Below are positions 61,148 through 64,000 of a stretch of DNA of 64,000 bases, one piece after another; the stretch's first letter is position 1; every line of letters starts with the position of its first letter. The position numbers were made by a program, and so were the translations under genes. A model generated the notes under the pieces. The model did no database searches, was not told the origin of the DNA, and saw only the letters and a list, made by a program, of their open reading frames with translations. The DNA comes from Paenibacillus catalpae (lineage in GTDB: Bacteria > Bacillota > Bacilli > Paenibacillales > Paenibacillaceae). The stretch covers positions 1,240,001 through 1,304,000 of the forward strand of contig NZ_FOMT01000001.1 in assembly GCF_900112695.1 (NCBI RefSeq). Direction: 5' to 3'.

Positions 61148-61188
61148 CAAAAAGAAACCGCAAGCAGCTTTCGCCGCTCGCGGTCCTC
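61148..61188 (-). terminator. Terminator after the large secreted protein gene
   Basis: Minus-strand ACCGC-GAGCGGC / GCTGCTT-GCGGT with wobble pairs and loop GAAA, then TTCTTTTTG. It also separates it from the convergent gerB gene. Confidence 0.7.
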
Positions 61189-61200
61189 GCAAACCTCTTC

Positions 61201-64000
61201 TTACTGAATCGGTGCCAGATTAGTACCCCCGATGACGGAATACGCAGAACTGCCCGGCGTCTTCCAGCCAACTGCGAGATGATCGCCGCCGCCCTCTTCC
61301 TTGTGAAGCACCTCGACGTAGTAGCGCTGGCCGGCTGTCAGAGTAATCTGACCGGACTGTTGGCCCGTATTTTGGGTCCAGCTCAGCTCGTTCACCCAGT
61401 CGACGACTTCCCCGATCTGTACTTTGTTCGCAGGATTAGCATCTGTGCTGAGGTACAACACGCTGTTGTTATCACCCGCGATTGAGAACTGATAAGTGCC
61501 TGAGACCGAAGGTACGATATAGCCGCGGATGCGCGTGCCGTAATTGTCGCCCCAGTTCGACGGAGCCTGGAAGCTCGTCAGCGAGCTGGTGCCCGTCGGA
61601 GCTGTTCCGGTCGGGATGCTGGCAATCGTGCTGCCCGTTATATTCGTCCAGTATTCGCGCGTAATTGTGCCTGTAGGCGTCGTGCCGCCTGATGCATTTG
61701 TCGTCACGCTCAGCGCGGTGCTGGCCGCTGAAACATTGCCCGCTGCGTCCTTCGCCTTCACCGTGAAGCTGTATGCCGTGCTTGGCGACAGACCCGTTAC
61801 GTTGAACGAAGTCGCTCCGGTAGTCGAACCTGCAAGCGTTGAACCGTTATATACATCATATCCGGTTACGCCAACATTGTCCGTCGAAGCCGTCCAGGAC
61901 AGGCTGACGCTGGTTGACGTTTTGGATGGCGACGAAAGTCCTGCTGGAGCCGTAGGAGCTTGCGTATCACCCGCCGCCGCATTTGTCGTTACGCTCAGTG
62001 CGGAGCTGGCTGCAGAAACGTTCCCCGCTGCATCCTTCGCCTTCACCGTGAAGCTGTACGCCGTGCTCGGCGACAGACCCGTTACATTAAACGAAGTTGC
62101 ACCGGTAGTTGAACCGGCAAGGGTCCCGCCATTGTAAATCTCATAACCCGTCACTCCGACGTTGTCCGTCGAGGCGCTCCAAGACAGATTGACGCTGGTC
62201 GACGTCTTCGCTGGAGACGTCAGTCCCGCAGGAGCGGCAGGAGCTTGCGTATCGCCGCCTCCGCCGCCGACCGCCATGTTCACATCACACGACTTATATT
62301 GACCCGGTGCCGGATCGCCAAAAGTGTTGTTGCTGCACATAACTCCGTTCGTGTACGTGCCGTAATTATAACTGCCCGCAGCGCCGTAGCGAACTTCCTT
62401 CGTGCCCGTGAAGCTGCACTGGTTGTTCTCGCCCGCGCACGGCACCCATACCGGCGTCGGAATCGAGCTTGTCGTGACGCTGATCGCGCTGCTCTGCGAA
62501 GATGTGTTGCCGGAGGCGTCCTTCGCTCTCACCGTAAAGCTGTAAGCCGTATTCGAGGTCAGACCGCTCACCGTAAACGAAGTTGTCGTCGAACCTACTG
62601 TCGATCCGGCTAGTACGCCGTCTTTGTAGACATCATAACCGGCAATGCCGATATTGTCTGTTGAAGCCGTCCAAGTCAGTGTAACGCTTGTATCGGTCTT
62701 CGATGGGGACGTCAAATTCGTCGGCGTTGTTGGAGCCGTTGTATCCGGAGGTCCCGCGATAACCGTAATCGTCTGCTCCTTCACGCTGGCGCGGCCGCCG
62801 TTATCCCAGACGCCGAGAATAACTTGATACGTGCCCGGCTTCTGGTACGTATACGTTGGGCTGGCAGTCGTAACAGGAAGACCTTCGCCGAGATCCCACA
62901 GATTCTCAACGATTGTGCCGTTATCGGTCGACGTGTTCGTGAATGTCACGGATTGCCCAAGCTGCACAGTCAGAGGAGCCGTGAAGTTCGCGACCGGCTT
63001 CGGATCGCTGAAGCCTCTGCTTGTAAGCTGCGTGTTCGTGCCGTTGCCGCTGACCGTATTGTTGCTCCACTCCAGATTCGACGCGGAGGACGGATACTGA
63101 TCGATTGACGGACCGCCGTTGTTGGTGATCGTGTTGTTGATAAAGCTGAGGCGATCGGTTCCGCCAGCGGTCGTAATTTCAATCGCTTTGCGTCCGTTGT
63201 TTGTAATCGTATTGCTGTCGAACGTAATGTTTTGCGTATTGCCGTGAATGCGGATTGCGTTGCCGTCATAGCCCGGATAAGCTGCAGCCGGATTACCGGA
63301 GGCTCCGTTTTTGAACGTGTTTTTGTAGAAGTATTGGAACTGCTCCGTCTGTCCCGTGCCTTCGCCTTGCAGCTGCATCCCCCACATGACCATGTTCTGG
63401 ACCGTGTTGTAGTTCCAGAGCTGGTATCCGGTACCCGGTGACTGCTGCATGCCGACCTGTTGGCCGCCGTCAACGAGGTTGCCGGATGTGACGCCGTGGT
63501 CGACCATCACTTCGAGGCCCATGTTGCCCACCGTCGTGCTTGAGCCGACATAGTTGTTGCGGACCGCGATATACGCGGAACGCACCGTGCTGATCCAGTG
63601 GTCGACCGTATTGTTCTCGACCAGGGAATAATCGACGTTGGTATGTAGCTCAATGCCGAGACCTTCCATCTGCTGGCCGGTGCCTGTGACCGTATTACCA
63701 CGGACGACTGCATAAGGGCTGTCGTCATTAACGAAGATGCCGCCGCGTCCCGTATCCGCGACGTAGTTATTTTCGATCAGGGAATGATCCGAGCCCCAGC
63801 CTACGCGTACGCCGCCGCCCCAGTCCGAATTGACGCCAATGCTCGTGACCACGTTGTCTTTGATCGTCAGATTATCCGTGTTGATTCCATACAGCGCGAA
63901 CGGGCCGAAGCCGGACGACATGCCGAAATCTTTGACCTTGAGATTCAGCATTTTGTTGCCGCTGCCGTTCTCCGAGACAACCGCGGATTGCGGAACTGTG
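61201..64000 (-). CDS. Large secreted beta-helix / PKD / FN3 / PA14 protein (5' end outside window)
   Basis: About 930 residues visible; the frame is open through the right edge. Order: parallel beta-helix (TVPQSAVV to ~300), PKD domain (PVANFTAP, YTYQKPGTYQVILGVWDN), FN3-1, a Cys-containing domain (PCAGENNQCSFTGTKEVRYG), FN3-2 and FN3-3 (95% similar to each other), and a PA14-like end (REYWTNITGSTIASI to GGDHLAVGWKTPG). Secretion is expected though the signal is off-window. Similar architectures are found in Paenibacillus polysaccharide-degrading enzymes. Substrate unknown. Confidence 0.85.
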   Translation of the reverse strand, partial: TVPQSAVVSENGSGNKMLNLKVKDFGMSSGFGPFALYGINTDNLTIKDNVVTSIGVNSDWGGGVRVGWGSDHSLIENNYVADTGRGGIFVNDDSPYAVVRGNTVTGTGQQMEGLGIELHTNVDYSLVENNTVDHWISTVRSAYIAVRNNYVGSSTTVGNMGLEVMVDHGVTSGNLVDGGQQVGMQQSPGTGYQLWNYNTVQNMVMWGMQLQGEGTGQTEQFQYFYKNTFKNGASGNPAAAYPGYDGNAIRIHGNTQNITFDSNTITNNGRKAIEITTAGGTDRLSFINNTITNNGGPSIDQYPSSASNLEWSNNTVSGNGTNTQLTSRGFSDPKPVANFTAPLTVQLGQSVTFTNTSTDNGTIVENLWDLGEGLPVTTASPTYTYQKPGTYQVILGVWDNGGRASVKEQTITVIAGPPDTTAPTTPTNLTSPSKTDTSVTLTWTASTDNIGIAGYDVYKDGVLAGSTVGSTTTSFTVSGLTSNTAYSFTVRAKDASGNTSSQSSAISVTTSSIPTPVWVPCAGENNQCSFTGTKEVRYGAAGSYNYGTYTNGVMCSNNTFGDPAPGQYKSCDVNMAVGGGGGDTQAPAAPAGLTSPAKTSTSVNLSWSASTDNVGVTGYEIYNGGTLAGSTTGATSFNVTGLSPSTAYSFTVKAKDAAGNVSAASSALSVTTNAAAGDTQAPTAPAGLSSPSKTSTSVSLSWTASTDNVGVTGYDVYNGSTLAGSTTGATSFNVTGLSPSTAYSFTVKAKDAAGNVSAASTALSVTTNASGGTTPTGTITREYWTNITGSTIASIPTGTAPTGTSSLTSFQAPSNWGDNYGTRIRGYIVPSVSGTYQFSIAGDNNSVLYLSTDANPANKVQIGEVVDWVNELSWTQNTGQQSGQITLTAGQRYYVEVLHKEEGGGDHLAVGWKTPGSSAYSVIGGTNLAPIQ

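Noticed and set aside
1..64000. Prophage, IS element, tRNA, rRNA or CRISPR
   Set aside because: No transposase, integrase, tRNA-like cloverleaf, rRNA segment or repeat-spacer array was recognised; the junction near 37131 has no visible IS ends.

Overview
The window looks like a chromosomal stretch from an endospore-forming, low-to-mid GC Firmicute of the Paenibacillaceae type (Paenibacillus or Cohnella-like). The reasons are strong AGGAGG ribosome binding sites, many T-tailed intrinsic terminators, a gerA-gerC-gerB spore-germination operon, a GlnK/GlnL-type two-component pair, a KinB-like sporulation-type kinase, glycine/tyrosine-rich coat-like proteins, and a large secreted beta-helix/FN3/PA14 protein. 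No rRNA, tRNA, CRISPR array, prophage or intact insertion sequence was seen.

Layout. 1-5.0 kb: the 5' part of an OmpR-type response regulator, then an SGNH hydrolase + ABC-2 exporter operon and a CapA-like protein. 5.3-10 kb: a DUF1349 protein, an MGT glycosyltransferase with a sugar-nucleotidyltransferase, and a PgaC-like GT2 synthase. 10-13.5 kb: an ECF41 sigma factor with its flavoprotein partner and a recognisable ECF41-type promoter, then two small SH3/Sm-like coat-type proteins, one of which seems to need a -1 frameshift. 13.7-18.2 kb: a methyltransferase, an alpha/beta hydrolase, Ohr, and an EamA exporter behind a purine-class riboswitch with a terminator. 18.4-21.6 kb: a sugar ABC importer. 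21.6-27 kb: a glutamine/glutamate ABC importer in one operon with its GlnK/GlnL-like two-component system. 27-35 kb: small regulators and stress-type enzymes (DUF2269, NmrA-like, HxlR, ArsR-MFS, MBL, SDR, VOC).

35-38.5 kb is the most rearranged part: a GNAT acetyltransferase, a 5'-truncated flavoprotein, a cysteine-rich MarR regulator with two matching operators, and an ArsO-like flavoprotein cut off by tail-to-tail fusion to a truncated toxin-like gene. 38.7-47.8 kb: DUF421, a GH110-like alpha-galactosidase, a two-component system with a secreted target protein that share an identical 20-bp site, an SDR, and a NagZ-like lipoprotein. 48-53 kb: a DinG-like helicase, CutC and a KinB-like kinase. 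53.5-57 kb: a surface-polysaccharide operon (pyruvyl transferase, GT4, GT2, two small barrel proteins). 57.4-61.1 kb: the gerACB operon. 61.2 kb to the end: the 3' portion of a very large secreted parallel-beta-helix/PKD/FN3/PA14 protein.

The most interesting observations are the purine-type ON riboswitch before an EamA exporter, the dnaX-like slippery heptamer that restores a conserved domain, the ECF41 autoregulatory cassette, the chimeric junction near 37131, and several well-formed regulator binding sites. All calls come from reading the sequence; no database search or structure calculation was run.
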